Below are positions 6,627-12,913 of a stretch of DNA of 16,029 bases, piece by piece; the stretch's first letter is position 1, and each line of letters starts with the position of its first letter. A program made the translations under genes and the position numbers. The stretch is from Brachybacterium sp. (GTDB taxonomy: Bacteria > Actinomycetota > Actinomycetes > Actinomycetales > Dermabacteraceae): positions 1 through 16,029 of the forward strand of contig JAKDNE010000029.1 of assembly GCA_030451965.1 (NCBI GenBank). Direction: 5' to 3'. A model generated the notes under the pieces. The model saw only the letters and a program-made list of their open reading frames with translations, had not been told where the DNA came from and made no database searches.

Positions 6627-7340
6627 TCAGTCGTCGATCCGGATGTCTCCGGTCTCGACATCGATCTCCACGTCGACGTCCCCGCCCTCGGCGCGGTCGA
6701 TCTCGACCTCATAGCGGATCGCGCCGTCCTCGGAGTCCAGCTCCCAGCCGCTGACCCGCCCGGTCTCCTGGCCGAGCGCGATCTCGATCGCCTCGGAGGG
6801 CGTCATCGGCGAGGTCACGTCGACCACGGGGTCCTGGTCGTCGTCATCGTCGGTCTCGTGCTCGGTCACCTCGCCGGTGGTGGCGTCGATGTCGAGCTCA
6901 TGCTGGGAGCCGTCCGCGACGAGCTCGATCTCCCACTCCCATCCCTCGGCGCGGTGGTCGTAGTCGATCTCGATCTGGACCAGATCGCCGCCGCCCACGG
7001 TCTCCGTGGCGATCTCGATCGCGTGCTCGGCGGTGATCGGCAGCTCCTCGGTGGCCAGATCCGCATCCGCGGGCAGCGGTTCGGCCGCGGGGTCCTGCTG
7101 GCCGGACTCGTCCCCACCTTCGTCGCTCGCTGCTCCGTCATCAGCGGTGGCGTCGTCATCGGCCGGGGTGCTGCCCTCGGAGTCGTCTCCGCTTTCCTGA
7201 GAGGTGCTGGGCTCGTCCGCGGGGGCGGTGCCGCCGTCGTCCTGGTCCGCGCCGCCGCAGCCCGCGGCGGCGGCGATGACGAGCGCGCCCAGCGCTGCGG
7301 CGCGGGCGGTGCTGCGGGGGCGGAGGATCGTGCGGATCAT
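6627..7340 (-). CDS. Secreted PepSY-domain lipoprotein
   Basis: This is a 237-residue exported protein with two PepSY-like repeats. The N-terminus has a basic start (MIRTILRPRSTAR), a hydrophobic core ALGALVIAAAA (residues 17-27) and a lipobox ending AAGC at Cys28, so it is probably a lipoprotein anchored outside the membrane. The -3 residue is Ala rather than the usual Leu. A long Asp/Glu/Ser/Thr-rich spacer (about 30-95) follows. Repeat one is about 97-160 (ITAEHAIEIATETVGGG to DIDATTGEV) and repeat two about 170-237 (MTPSEAIEIALGQ to DVETGDIRIDD). PepSY domains are often inhibitors of proteases or sensors at the envelope; the partner here is not identifiable. ATG 7340 has a good AGGAAGG (7350-7356). 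The protein is extremely acidic. A possible response-regulator repeat lies upstream at 7468-7486. Confidence 0.85.
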   Translation of the reverse strand: MIRTILRPRSTARAAALGALVIAAAAGCGGADQDDGGTAPADEPSTSQESGDDSEGSTPADDDATADDGAASDEGGDESGQQDPAAEPLPADADLATEELPITAEHAIEIATETVGGGDLVQIEIDYDHRAEGWEWEIELVADGSQHELDIDATTGEVTEHETDDDDDQDPVVDVTSPMTPSEAIEIALGQETGRVSGWELDSEDGAIRYEVEIDRAEGGDVDVEIDVETGDIRIDD

Positions 7341-7360
7341 GGCGGGCTGCCTTCCTAGCG

Positions 7361-7390
7361 GGGACCGCCACCATCCTGGGGTGCGGTCCC
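7361..7390 (-). promoter_or_regulatory. Perfect dyad in the leader of the PepSY gene
   Basis: GGGACCGC (7361-7368) and GCGGTCCC (7383-7390) form a perfect 8-bp inverted repeat with 14 nt between the arms. It lies 4 bp upstream of the PepSY Shine-Dalgarno (7350-7356). It may be a 5' leader hairpin affecting translation, or an operator. Confidence 0.45.
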
Positions 7391-7467
7391 GATGTCACGT
7401 TCGTGGTATCGGCCGGATGTGCCCAGGGTAGAGGTGGAGGACGAGGTCGGGGAGGATCTGAGGGAAC

Positions 7468-7486
7468 TCTCATCTCCGCCTCATCT
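7468..7486. promoter_or_regulatory. 8+3+8 direct repeat, candidate OmpR/PhoB-class response regulator site
   Basis: TCTCATCT (7468-7475) and CCTCATCT (7479-7486) are direct repeats with 7 of 8 bases identical, separated by CCG. The 11-bp period is one helical turn, as for OmpR/PhoB-family sites and the MprA box of mycobacteria. It lies about 130 bp upstream of the PepSY lipoprotein start. A -10-like TACCCT at 7430-7425 on the minus strand lies between them. No regulator gene is in the window. Confidence 0.4.
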
Positions 7487-7582
7487 GTTCCGGCGGGACG
7501 TCGAGGTGCGCACCAGGGCGCTCCCCCGTCCGTCACCCTCCAGCCTCGGGGTCCACAGCTTCTCCTCGTGGTCGGGCGCGGC

Positions 7583-7588
7583 TACGAT
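7583..7588 (+). promoter_or_regulatory. Candidate -10 of the acylphosphatase gene
   Basis: TACGAT lies 31 nt upstream of ATG 7620, a distance compatible with a short leader carrying the Shine-Dalgarno. The matching -35 position reads TTCTCC, a weak match. Confidence 0.35.
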
Positions 7589-7619
7589 CGGCCGACGAGG
7601 CGCAGGGACGGGAGCGGGC

Positions 7620-7919
7620 ATGGGCGAGGACACCGAGGACGACGCCGGCCGGGTCAGGCGGATCGTGCGGGTGCGGGGCCGGGTGCAGGGGGTCGGGTTC
7701 CGGATGGATGCCGCCGCCGCGGCGTCACGGCTGGGCATCGGCGGCACCGTGCGGAACCTGCTGGACGGCAGTGTCGAGGCGGCGCTCGAGGGCTGTCCCG
7801 AGGCTGTGGAGACGATGATCGATCATCTGCGCCGCGGGCCCTCCAGCGCCCGGGTCGACGGTATCGATGTGCGCCGGGAGGCTCCCCGCGGCGCCGGCCC
7901 CTTCCGGATCACCGGCTGA
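7620..7919 (+). CDS. acyP: Acylphosphatase
   Basis: This is a small cytosolic acylphosphatase of 99 residues, hydrolysing the carboxyl-phosphate bond of acyl phosphates. The signature GRVQGVGFRMDA spans 20-31, with the catalytic Arg28. The second conserved element GGTVRNLLDGSVEAALEG (41-58) supplies the catalytic Asn46; the usual GWVRN is GTVRN here. The C-terminal helix and strand (EAVETMIDHLRRGPSSARVD, 61-80) is typical, so the protein is complete. I chose ATG 7620 because it has GGGAG 5 nt upstream and gives the family length. The open frame extending to 7392 encodes nothing family-like. The last 11 bp overlap the 3' end of the convergent transporter gene, so each stop codon lies inside the other gene's coding sequence. 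Confidence 0.92.
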   Translation: MGEDTEDDAGRVRRIVRVRGRVQGVGFRMDAAAAASRLGIGGTVRNLLDGSVEAALEGCPEAVETMIDHLRRGPSSARVDGIDVRREAPRGAGPFRITG

Positions 7920-9090
7920 GCGTCTCCGCGGGGCGCGGGAACCGGGACGTGCGCAGGTAGTGCCCGGCCAGCACCGCCCCACCGCCCACCATCAGCACCG
8001 AGGTGAGGATCATCGGGGTCAGCCCGGCGGCGTCGAGGATCAGCCCGCCGAACAGGGCCCCGATCGCGATCGCGGTGTTGAAGCCGGCGCTGTTCAGCGC
8101 GGTGGCCTCCTCCAGGACGTCGCTCGCCTCCGAGCCGATGAAGGCCTGCATCGCCACCGAGATCGCGCCGAGGCACAGCCCCCATCCCGCCATCACCAGC
8201 ATCGCCCGCCGCGGGTCGTCCATCACCGTGAGCACGGCGAGCAGGCTCAGACCGATCCCCACGACCACCGCCAGCACAGCGACCGGCGGGCTGCGGCGCA
8301 CCAGCGGGCCGACCGCGAAGTTCCCCACCAGCCCGGCGATGCCGTACACCAGCAGCATCAGCCCGATGTCCTCCAGCCCGACGCCGGCGCGCTCGATCAG
8401 GACGGGGCTGATGAAGCTGTAGGTGATGAACTGCCCGACCACCGCGAGTGCGATGATGCCGAGTGCGTAGCGGACCCCGCGGCTGCGGGCGGCGGCGAGC
8501 ATCATCGAGCCGGTCACCTTCACCGGGGAGCGGACAGGCTCGACCAGCACCAGGATCAGCACGGCGACCGCGGCGGCGGCGATCCCGACCACCGCGAAGG
8601 CCAGACGCCACCCCACGTGCGTTCCGATCCAGGCGGCCACCGGCACCCCGAGCACCAGCGCTCCCCCGGCGCCGGCGAAGGCGATGGTCAGCGCCCGAGC
8701 GGCGTGGTGCGCGGGCACCTGGCCCAGGGCGACGATCGCCATCACCGCCCAGTACAAGCCGATCGCGACCCCGGCGAACAGCCGAGCCAGCAGCAGTACC
8801 GCGAAGGTCGGAGCGATGACGCTCAGCGCGCACGACAGCGCCACCGAGGCCAGCGCCAGGACCAGCACGAGCCGTCGGTCCATGCCCCTCACGAGGACGG
8901 GTGTGCACAGGGCGACCACGCCGGCAAGGATCCCTGGGACCGTGACCGCGAGACCGGCCACGCCCTCGCTCACGCCGAGATCCGGAGCCATCACGCTGAG
9001 CACCCCGATGGGCAGCTCCTCGACGGTGATGAGCACGAAGATCCCGATGGCGAGAGCCACCACGGACCCCCATCGGCGTGCGCTGTCCAC
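7909..9090 (-). CDS. MFS transporter, DHA1 family (drug or metabolite efflux)
   Basis: This is a 393-residue inner-membrane proton antiporter-type MFS protein, most like the DHA1 group that includes NepI, AraJ and YdhP; the substrate is unknown. The family N-terminus is recognisable: FVLITVEELPIGVLSVMAPD (18-37), then DLGVSEGVAGLAVTVPG (37-53). The loop between helices 2 and 3, RGMDRRLVL (68-76), is a shortened motif A. Hydrophobic segments give about 12 predicted helices, with the central loop at about 188-205. GTG 9090 has GGAGGG (9096-9101) 5 nt upstream and precedes helix 1 directly. The SDR-like gene lies 131 bp upstream on the same strand, separated by a 15-bp-stem hairpin, so the transporter probably has its own promoter (TATCGT at 9133-9128 is a candidate -10). 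Confidence 0.9.
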   Translation of the reverse strand: MDSARRWGSVVALAIGIFVLITVEELPIGVLSVMAPDLGVSEGVAGLAVTVPGILAGVVALCTPVLVRGMDRRLVLVLALASVALSCALSVIAPTFAVLLLARLFAGVAIGLYWAVMAIVALGQVPAHHAARALTIAFAGAGGALVLGVPVAAWIGTHVGWRLAFAVVGIAAAAVAVLILVLVEPVRSPVKVTGSMMLAAARSRGVRYALGIIALAVVGQFITYSFISPVLIERAGVGLEDIGLMLLVYGIAGLVGNFAVGPLVRRSPPVAVLAVVVGIGLSLLAVLTVMDDPRRAMLVMAGWGLCLGAISVAMQAFIGSEASDVLEEATALNSAGFNTAIAIGALFGGLILDAAGLTPMILTSVLMVGGGAVLAGHYLRTSRFPRPAETLSR

Positions 9091-9158
9091 GGCGTCCCTC
9101 CGGTCTGCGGCCTGCTCGAACGTTCACACGATAGGGCACCGAGGGGCCCTGGACGACA

Positions 9159-9193
9159 GACGTCCCCGGCCGCTCGTGGCGGCCGGGGACGTC
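9159..9193 (-). terminator. Long perfect hairpin after the SDR-like gene
   Basis: GACGTCCCCGGCCGC (9159-9173) and its exact reverse complement (9179-9193) form a 15-bp perfect stem with a 5-nt loop. It begins 28 nt past the stop codon of the SDR-like gene on the minus strand and lies upstream of the transporter gene. There is no T-run. A terminator is the simplest reading. Confidence 0.7.
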
Positions 9194-9221
9194 ACACGTC
9201 CGCTGTCGGTGAAGGGTGTCG

Positions 9222-9869
9222 TCAGCTCACAGCGCCGAAGGCCTCGCCGATCTCCTGCTCGCCATCGTTGTACTGCAGGGTCTTCCCCGTGGTCCCGGGA
9301 TTCTCGAGGGCGGCGGCGATGGTGCGGGCCACGTTGCCGCGGGAGACGGTGCCGGCCTCAGCGGCGTCGAGGGCGATCCGCCCCGTCGGCTCCTCGAGGG
9401 TGAGGCCGGAGGGCTGCAGGATCGTCCATGCCAGTCCGGTGCCGCGCAGGTGATCATCGGCCTGCGCCTTGGCCTCCGCGTAGGCGTGGAAGGGCTCGGA
9501 CTCCGGGACTCCATGGTCCAGGCCCGCCCCGAAGTAGCTGACCATCACGTAGCGGTCCGCGCCGACGCGCTGTGCGGCGTCCATCGAGGCGATCGCTGCG
9601 TCCTGATCGACGGCGCGGGTGCGCTGCGGGGCCCCGCCGCCGGCTCCGGCGGTCCACACCACCGCGTCCTTGCCGCGCAGCAGCTCGTCCCAGCCCGCGG
9701 CGTCGAGGGTCTCGATGTTGCTGAGCACCGCCGTCGCGCCGATGGCCTCCACCTCCGCCGCGTGGTCGGGGTTGCGGATCACTGAGTGGACCGTGTGGCC
9801 GGCCTCCACCAGCAGTGGGGTCGCGAGCAGCGCGACCTTGCCATGTCCTCCGATGAGTGCAATATCCAT
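9222..9869 (-). CDS. NAD(P)H-binding protein, atypical SDR family
   Basis: This is a 215-residue cytosolic Rossmann-fold protein of the atypical short-chain dehydrogenase/reductase group (NAD(P)-binding, YwnB/NmrA-like). The dinucleotide-binding glycine motif GGHGKV is at residues 7-12, after the first strand MDIALI. Arg32 in VIRNPDH suggests NADP preference. DAVVWTAGAGGG (68-79) is the usual second cofactor segment. A YxxxK pair, Tyr130 and Lys134 in HAYAEAK, is retained and may be catalytic, and LAWTILQPSGLTLEEPTG (146-163) is family-typical. Length is normal. ATG 9869 has GGTGAGG just upstream at rather short spacing. Such proteins act as quinone or flavin reductases or as redox sensors; the substrate cannot be read. 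It is divergent from the DUF808 gene. Confidence 0.88.
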   Translation of the reverse strand: MDIALIGGHGKVALLATPLLVEAGHTVHSVIRNPDHAAEVEAIGATAVLSNIETLDAAGWDELLRGKDAVVWTAGAGGGAPQRTRAVDQDAAIASMDAAQRVGADRYVMVSYFGAGLDHGVPESEPFHAYAEAKAQADDHLRGTGLAWTILQPSGLTLEEPTGRIALDAAEAGTVSRGNVARTIAAALENPGTTGKTLQYNDGEQEIGEAFGAVS

Positions 9870-10012
9870 GTCCTCACCATGTCACCGCAGCCGCATGCCG
9901 TCGACCCGCAGGCCACCGCTTTCGCTGCAGGTGGATTCTCGACGGTGGAGCACACCGCGTCCGACAGGCCCGGATCACGCCTGGACGGCGCCGGGCGATC
10001 AGCGTGCCCGGT

Positions 10013-10018
10013 TATCCT
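10013..10018 (+). promoter_or_regulatory. Candidate -10 of the DUF808 gene
   Basis: TATCCT lies 50 nt upstream of ATG 10069 and is one of the few AT-rich hexamers in this 199-bp divergent region. No convincing -35 is seen at 16-18 bp. The rest of 9870-10068 shows no other recognisable feature. Confidence 0.4.
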
Positions 10019-10068
10019 GACCCCGGTCGCTGCCGGGCGACCCGCTCCTCGAGAGAAGGGACCTGAGC

Positions 10069-11106
10069 ATGGCCGGTGGACTCGCCGCACTGCTCGATGA
10101 CGTCGCCGTGCTCGCCCGCCTGGCCTCGGCCAGCGCGGATGACGTAGCCGCCGCGTCCGCGAAGGCGGGGTCGAAGGCCATGGGAGTGGTGATCGACGAC
10201 GCCGCGGTGACCCCGCAGTACGTGAAGGGCCTCTCCCCCAAGCGCGAGCTGCCGATCATCTGGCGGATCACCAAGGGCTCGCTGCGCAACAAGCTGATCT
10301 TCATCCTGCCGGTCCTGCTGCTGCTGAGCGTCTTCGCGCCCTGGGCGCTGACCCCGATCCTCATGCTCGGCGGCCTGTACCTGAGCTTCGAGGGCGCGGA
10401 GAAGATCTGGGAGCTGGTCCGCGGCAAGCCGGCGCAGGCTCCGGCCGCCGACAGGGGCCCCGGCGCGGAGGACAGGATCGTCTCCAGCGCGGTGCGCACC
10501 GATCTGATCCTCTCGGCCGAGATCATGGTGATCTCGATGAACTCGATCGAGGTGAGCTCGCTGTGGGCGCGCGCGATCGTGCTCGTCGTGGTCGCGATCG
10601 GCATCACCGTGCTGGTGTATGGCGCCGTCGGCATCCTGGTGAAGATGGACGACGTCGGCCTCACGATGGCCGCCGACGGGGACTCGGAGATCACGCAGAA
10701 GTTCGGCCACGGTCTGGTCCGGGCGATGCCCAAGGTCATGACCGTCATCAGCTACGTGGGCATGGTCGCGATGCTGTGGGTGGGCGGCCACATCCTGCTG
10801 GTCGGCACCCACGAGCTCGGACTCGCCCAGCCCTACGGCGTGGTCCACCATCTCGAGGGGATGGTGGCGGGCGTCGCCGCGATCGGCGGCGTGCTCGCCT
10901 GGCTGATCAACACCTTCTGCTCCTTCGTGTTCGGCCTGCTCATCGGCGCCGTCGTCGCCGTGATCATGCACTTCCTGCCCTTCGGGCACCATGGCGACGA
11001 GGAGGACGTGCGCGGAGCGGCCGACACCGAGCATCCCGCCGAGGCTGCGACAGCACCGTCGGCCGACGGCGCCGACCGGCCTCGCACTGCCGGCACGGAG
11101 CACTGA
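10069..11106 (+). CDS. DUF808 (YedI-like) integral membrane protein
   Basis: This is a 345-residue inner-membrane protein of the DUF808 family, whose function is not established. The family N-terminus GGLAALLDDVAVLARLAS (3-20) is intact, followed by KAMGVVIDDAAVTPQYVKGL (36-55) and RELPIIWRITKGSLRNKLI (59-77). Hydrophobic segments lie at about 76-105, 167-192, 223-246, 265-283 and 285-304. The segment ILSAEIMVISMNSIEV (147-162) is characteristic. The C-terminal tail from 306 is acidic and Ala-rich (His/Glu/Asp) and presumably soluble. The family is normally around 300 residues, so the extra length is this tail. ATG 10069 has AAGGGA (10056-10061) at 7 nt. It is monocistronic, flanked by a divergent and a convergent gene, so context says nothing about its job. 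Confidence 0.9.
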   Translation: MAGGLAALLDDVAVLARLASASADDVAAASAKAGSKAMGVVIDDAAVTPQYVKGLSPKRELPIIWRITKGSLRNKLIFILPVLLLLSVFAPWALTPILMLGGLYLSFEGAEKIWELVRGKPAQAPAADRGPGAEDRIVSSAVRTDLILSAEIMVISMNSIEVSSLWARAIVLVVVAIGITVLVYGAVGILVKMDDVGLTMAADGDSEITQKFGHGLVRAMPKVMTVISYVGMVAMLWVGGHILLVGTHELGLAQPYGVVHHLEGMVAGVAAIGGVLAWLINTFCSFVFGLLIGAVVAVIMHFLPFGHHGDEEDVRGAADTEHPAEAATAPSADGADRPRTAGTEH

Positions 11107-11238
11107 CCGCGCCGGGCCCGCACAGCCTGGAGGCGCCCGTCCCGAGGAGCATCTCGGTGCGACCGCCTTCCGTCTGCGTCGTCCTCCGACCGTGCCGACG
11201 TCAGGTGGTGATCCCGTCAGGCCGTGGCACGGCTCAGC

Positions 11239-11760
11239 TCATGCGCCGGCGCCGACCGACGGCGTGACCGGCGGCTCCGCCGACCAGGGGAAGACGATCC
11301 ACTCGTCGGTGCGGCGCCAGACGAAGTCCGGCGCGACCACCGAGGAGGACTTCGCGTAGAGCACGGCGCTGCGGGCGTCGGCCCCCATCTCGCGCAGCAG
11401 ATCCAGCACCAGGGCGAGGGTGCGGCCGGAATCGGCGACGTCGTCGACCACCAGCAGGCGCTTGCCCTGGATCGACTCGGTGTCGAGCATCGGGGCCAGC
11501 AGCACCGGGTCCGGCAGCGTCTCGTGGCCATCGGTGTAGAACTCGCCGTTGAGCGCGGCGGCGAGCTTCAGACCCAGCGCGTAGGAGAGGGAGCCGGCCG
11601 GCAGCAGACCGCCGCGGGCGACCGCGATGATGATCTCCGGGTCGAAGTCCGAGTCGGCGATGGACTGCGCGAGCTCCCGCGAGGCGGTGCCGAACAGTTC
11701 CCACGTCAGCACCTCCTTGGTGACGAGGTCGGACGAGTCGGCGTGAAAGGCCTGGGACAT
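11239..11760 (-). CDS. Type I phosphoribosyltransferase (xanthine/hypoxanthine-guanine PRT-like)
   Basis: This is a 173-residue cytosolic phosphoribosyltransferase, probably a purine salvage enzyme joining a base to PRPP. The PRPP loop LLVVDDVADSGRTL spans residues 102-115, with Asp106 and Asp107. An upstream conserved segment IIIAVARGGLLPAGSLSYAL (43-62) is typical of the type I fold. The C-terminal hood-like VWRRTDEWIVFPWS (147-160) resembles xanthine-guanine and related bacterial PRTs. The base preference cannot be decided by eye, and a regulatory PyrR-like role is less likely. ATG 11760 has AGGAG (11771-11775) about 10 nt upstream, slightly long. The gene converges on the DUF808 gene with a 132-bp gap. 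A -10-like TACCAT lies at 11809-11804 on the minus strand. Confidence 0.88.
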   Translation of the reverse strand: MSQAFHADSSDLVTKEVLTWELFGTASRELAQSIADSDFDPEIIIAVARGGLLPAGSLSYALGLKLAAALNGEFYTDGHETLPDPVLLAPMLDTESIQGKRLLVVDDVADSGRTLALVLDLLREMGADARSAVLYAKSSSVVAPDFVWRRTDEWIVFPWSAEPPVTPSVGAGA

Positions 11761-11803
11761 CGGTGCTCTTCTCCTGGGGGTGCGGTGCTCGCAGAGTGCT
11801 CCG

Positions 11804-11809
11804 ATGGTA
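11804..11809 (-). promoter_or_regulatory. Candidate -10 of the phosphoribosyltransferase gene
   Basis: On the minus strand TACCAT lies about 43 nt upstream of ATG 11760, leaving a leader of roughly 35 nt with the AGGAG site. The -35 position shows no good match. Confidence 0.35.
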
Positions 11810-12043
11810 ACGGTCCGCGAGCGAGCGACCGGTCCCGAGCACCGTCACGATGGCGGATGACTCACCCCTGTGCGGAGCCTCCCGCATCGTCCCCCTCGGT
11901 CCGGGCCCGGGCTGCTCCGGGACGCGGCGAGAGCGCACCCAGGGCCACGAATTCGATGATCAGAGCTCGCTATCACCGCTGTTCGGCCCCGTGACACCGG
12001 GAATGCCGCAGTGAGCACCAGACCCTACGACCCATGAACCAAC
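11810..12043. other. Intergenic stretch with no supported gene
   Basis: This is the middle of the 391-bp gap between the phosphoribosyltransferase start and the DeoR-type regulator start. One 54-codon open frame on the plus strand begins at ATG 11850 and ends near 12014. It has no Shine-Dalgarno, no recognisable similarity and a composition unlike the neighbouring proteins, so I do not call it. No RNA gene or riboswitch is apparent. Confidence 0.6.
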
Positions 12044-12084
12044 ACAATCCCACTCTTGCTCTATGTGGTTTTGGTGGGTATTGT
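12044..12084 (+). promoter_or_regulatory. Promoter and probable operator of the fructose operon
   Basis: TTGCTC (12056-12061) and TATTGT (12079-12084) are spaced by exactly 17 bp, a good sigma-70-type promoter. ACAATCCCAC (12044-12053) and GTGGGTATTGT (12074-12084) form an almost perfect inverted repeat flanking the promoter. The right arm overlaps the -10. The stretch is strikingly AT-richer than its surroundings. This arrangement fits repression by the DeoR-type protein encoded 68 bp downstream. Confidence 0.6.
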
Positions 12085-12151
12085 TCCGGGCATCGTGGTA
12101 CCCGGCGCCTCCGTCGGCCGCTGCCGCCCCTCCGATGAAGCAGGTGGACCG

Positions 12152-12913
12152 ATGTACGCCAGAGAACGCCAGCGCCGGATCCTCGATGAGCTGTCTCGCA
12201 CCGGCCGGGTGGCCGTCACGGATCTGGCCGCGCAGTTCGGGGTGACCACCGAGACGATCCGCCGCGACCTCGACCAGCTCGCCGATCAGGCCCTGCTGGT
12301 GCGCGTCCACGGCGGCGCCGTCCCCCGCCGCACGGCCGAGGTCGAGCCGGACCTCGTCTCCCGCCGTGTGACGAACATCGAGGCCAAGCGCCGCATCGCC
12401 CACGCCGCCGCGACCCTGCTCCCGAGAGACCCGCAGGCCGCCGTGCTGCTGGACGCCGGCACCACCACCGCCGAGCTGCTCCCCCACCTGTCCGGTCGTC
12501 GCGGTCCCGTGATCACCAACTCCCCGGCCATCGCCCAGGGCGCCCTGGTCCACACCGATCTCGCAGTGCACGTGCTGCCCGGCCGGGTGCGCCCCACCAC
12601 CGAGGCGGCCGTCGGCTCCTCCACCGTGGAGGCGCTGCGCCCCCTGCACCCGGAGGTCGCCTTCCTGGGCTGCAACGGACTGGATGCCGAGGGCTTCATG
12701 ACCCCGGATCCCGATGAGGCCGCGGTCAAGACCGCGATGGTCCGCTCCGCGGGCCGACGGGTGGTGCTCGCCGACTCGACGAAGATCGGCGCCCGCCACC
12801 TGGTCACCTTCGCCACCCTCACCGACATCGACGTGCTCGTCACCGACGCCGAACTCCCCGCCGACCTCCACCAGCTCCTCACCGACACCGGGATCGAGGT
12901 CCACCTCGCATGA
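12152..12913 (+). CDS. fruR: DeoR-family transcriptional regulator of the fructose operon
   Basis: This is a 253-residue cytosolic DeoR-family regulator. The N-terminal winged helix-turn-helix (residues 1-57) has the family pattern RERQRRILDELSRTGRV, then VTDLAAQFGVTTETIRRDL (22-40) and LVRVHGGAV (49-57). The DeoR C-terminal sensor follows, with LLDAGTTTAELLPHL (99-113), FLGCNGLDAEGFMTPDPDEAA (171-191) and VVLADSTKIGARH (204-216), the usual sugar-phosphate-binding positions. The length is normal. ATG 12152 is chosen for the conserved MYARERQ start and the AGGTGG upstream; the open frame before it has no similarity. Its stop overlaps the fruK start as ATGA (12910-12913), so the two are probably translationally coupled. 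The gene symbol rests on this context. It probably represses its own operon at 12044-12084 until fructose-1-phosphate or fructose-1,6-bisphosphate accumulates. Confidence 0.92.
   Translation: MYARERQRRILDELSRTGRVAVTDLAAQFGVTTETIRRDLDQLADQALLVRVHGGAVPRRTAEVEPDLVSRRVTNIEAKRRIAHAAATLLPRDPQAAVLLDAGTTTAELLPHLSGRRGPVITNSPAIAQGALVHTDLAVHVLPGRVRPTTEAAVGSSTVEALRPLHPEVAFLGCNGLDAEGFMTPDPDEAAVKTAMVRSAGRRVVLADSTKIGARHLVTFATLTDIDVLVTDAELPADLHQLLTDTGIEVHLA

Noticed and set aside
5384..6712. Long open frame antisense to the amidohydrolase
   Set aside because: The amidohydrolase frame has the complete metal site. The antisense frame is His/Asp/Arg-rich noise from mirrored codons.
9118..9125. Palindrome GAACGTTC upstream of the MFS gene, considered as a LexA/SOS box
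   Set aside because: The actinobacterial SOS box needs a 4-nt spacer between GAAC and GTTC. Here the arms touch, so it is just an 8-bp palindrome.
7867..9453. 528-codon plus-strand open frame opposite the MFS transporter
   Set aside because: It has no hydrophobic segments or motifs, while the minus-strand frame gives a typical DHA1 transporter with its own ribosome site.
11221..11233. GCCGT/ACGGC mini-hairpin near the phosphoribosyltransferase stop
   Set aside because: The stem is only 5 bp with a 3-nt loop and no T-run; it is expected by chance at this GC content.
11850..12014. 54-codon open frame in the gap before the fructose operon
   Set aside because: It has no Shine-Dalgarno, no similarity that I recognise and no signal peptide or helix; I cannot support it as a gene.
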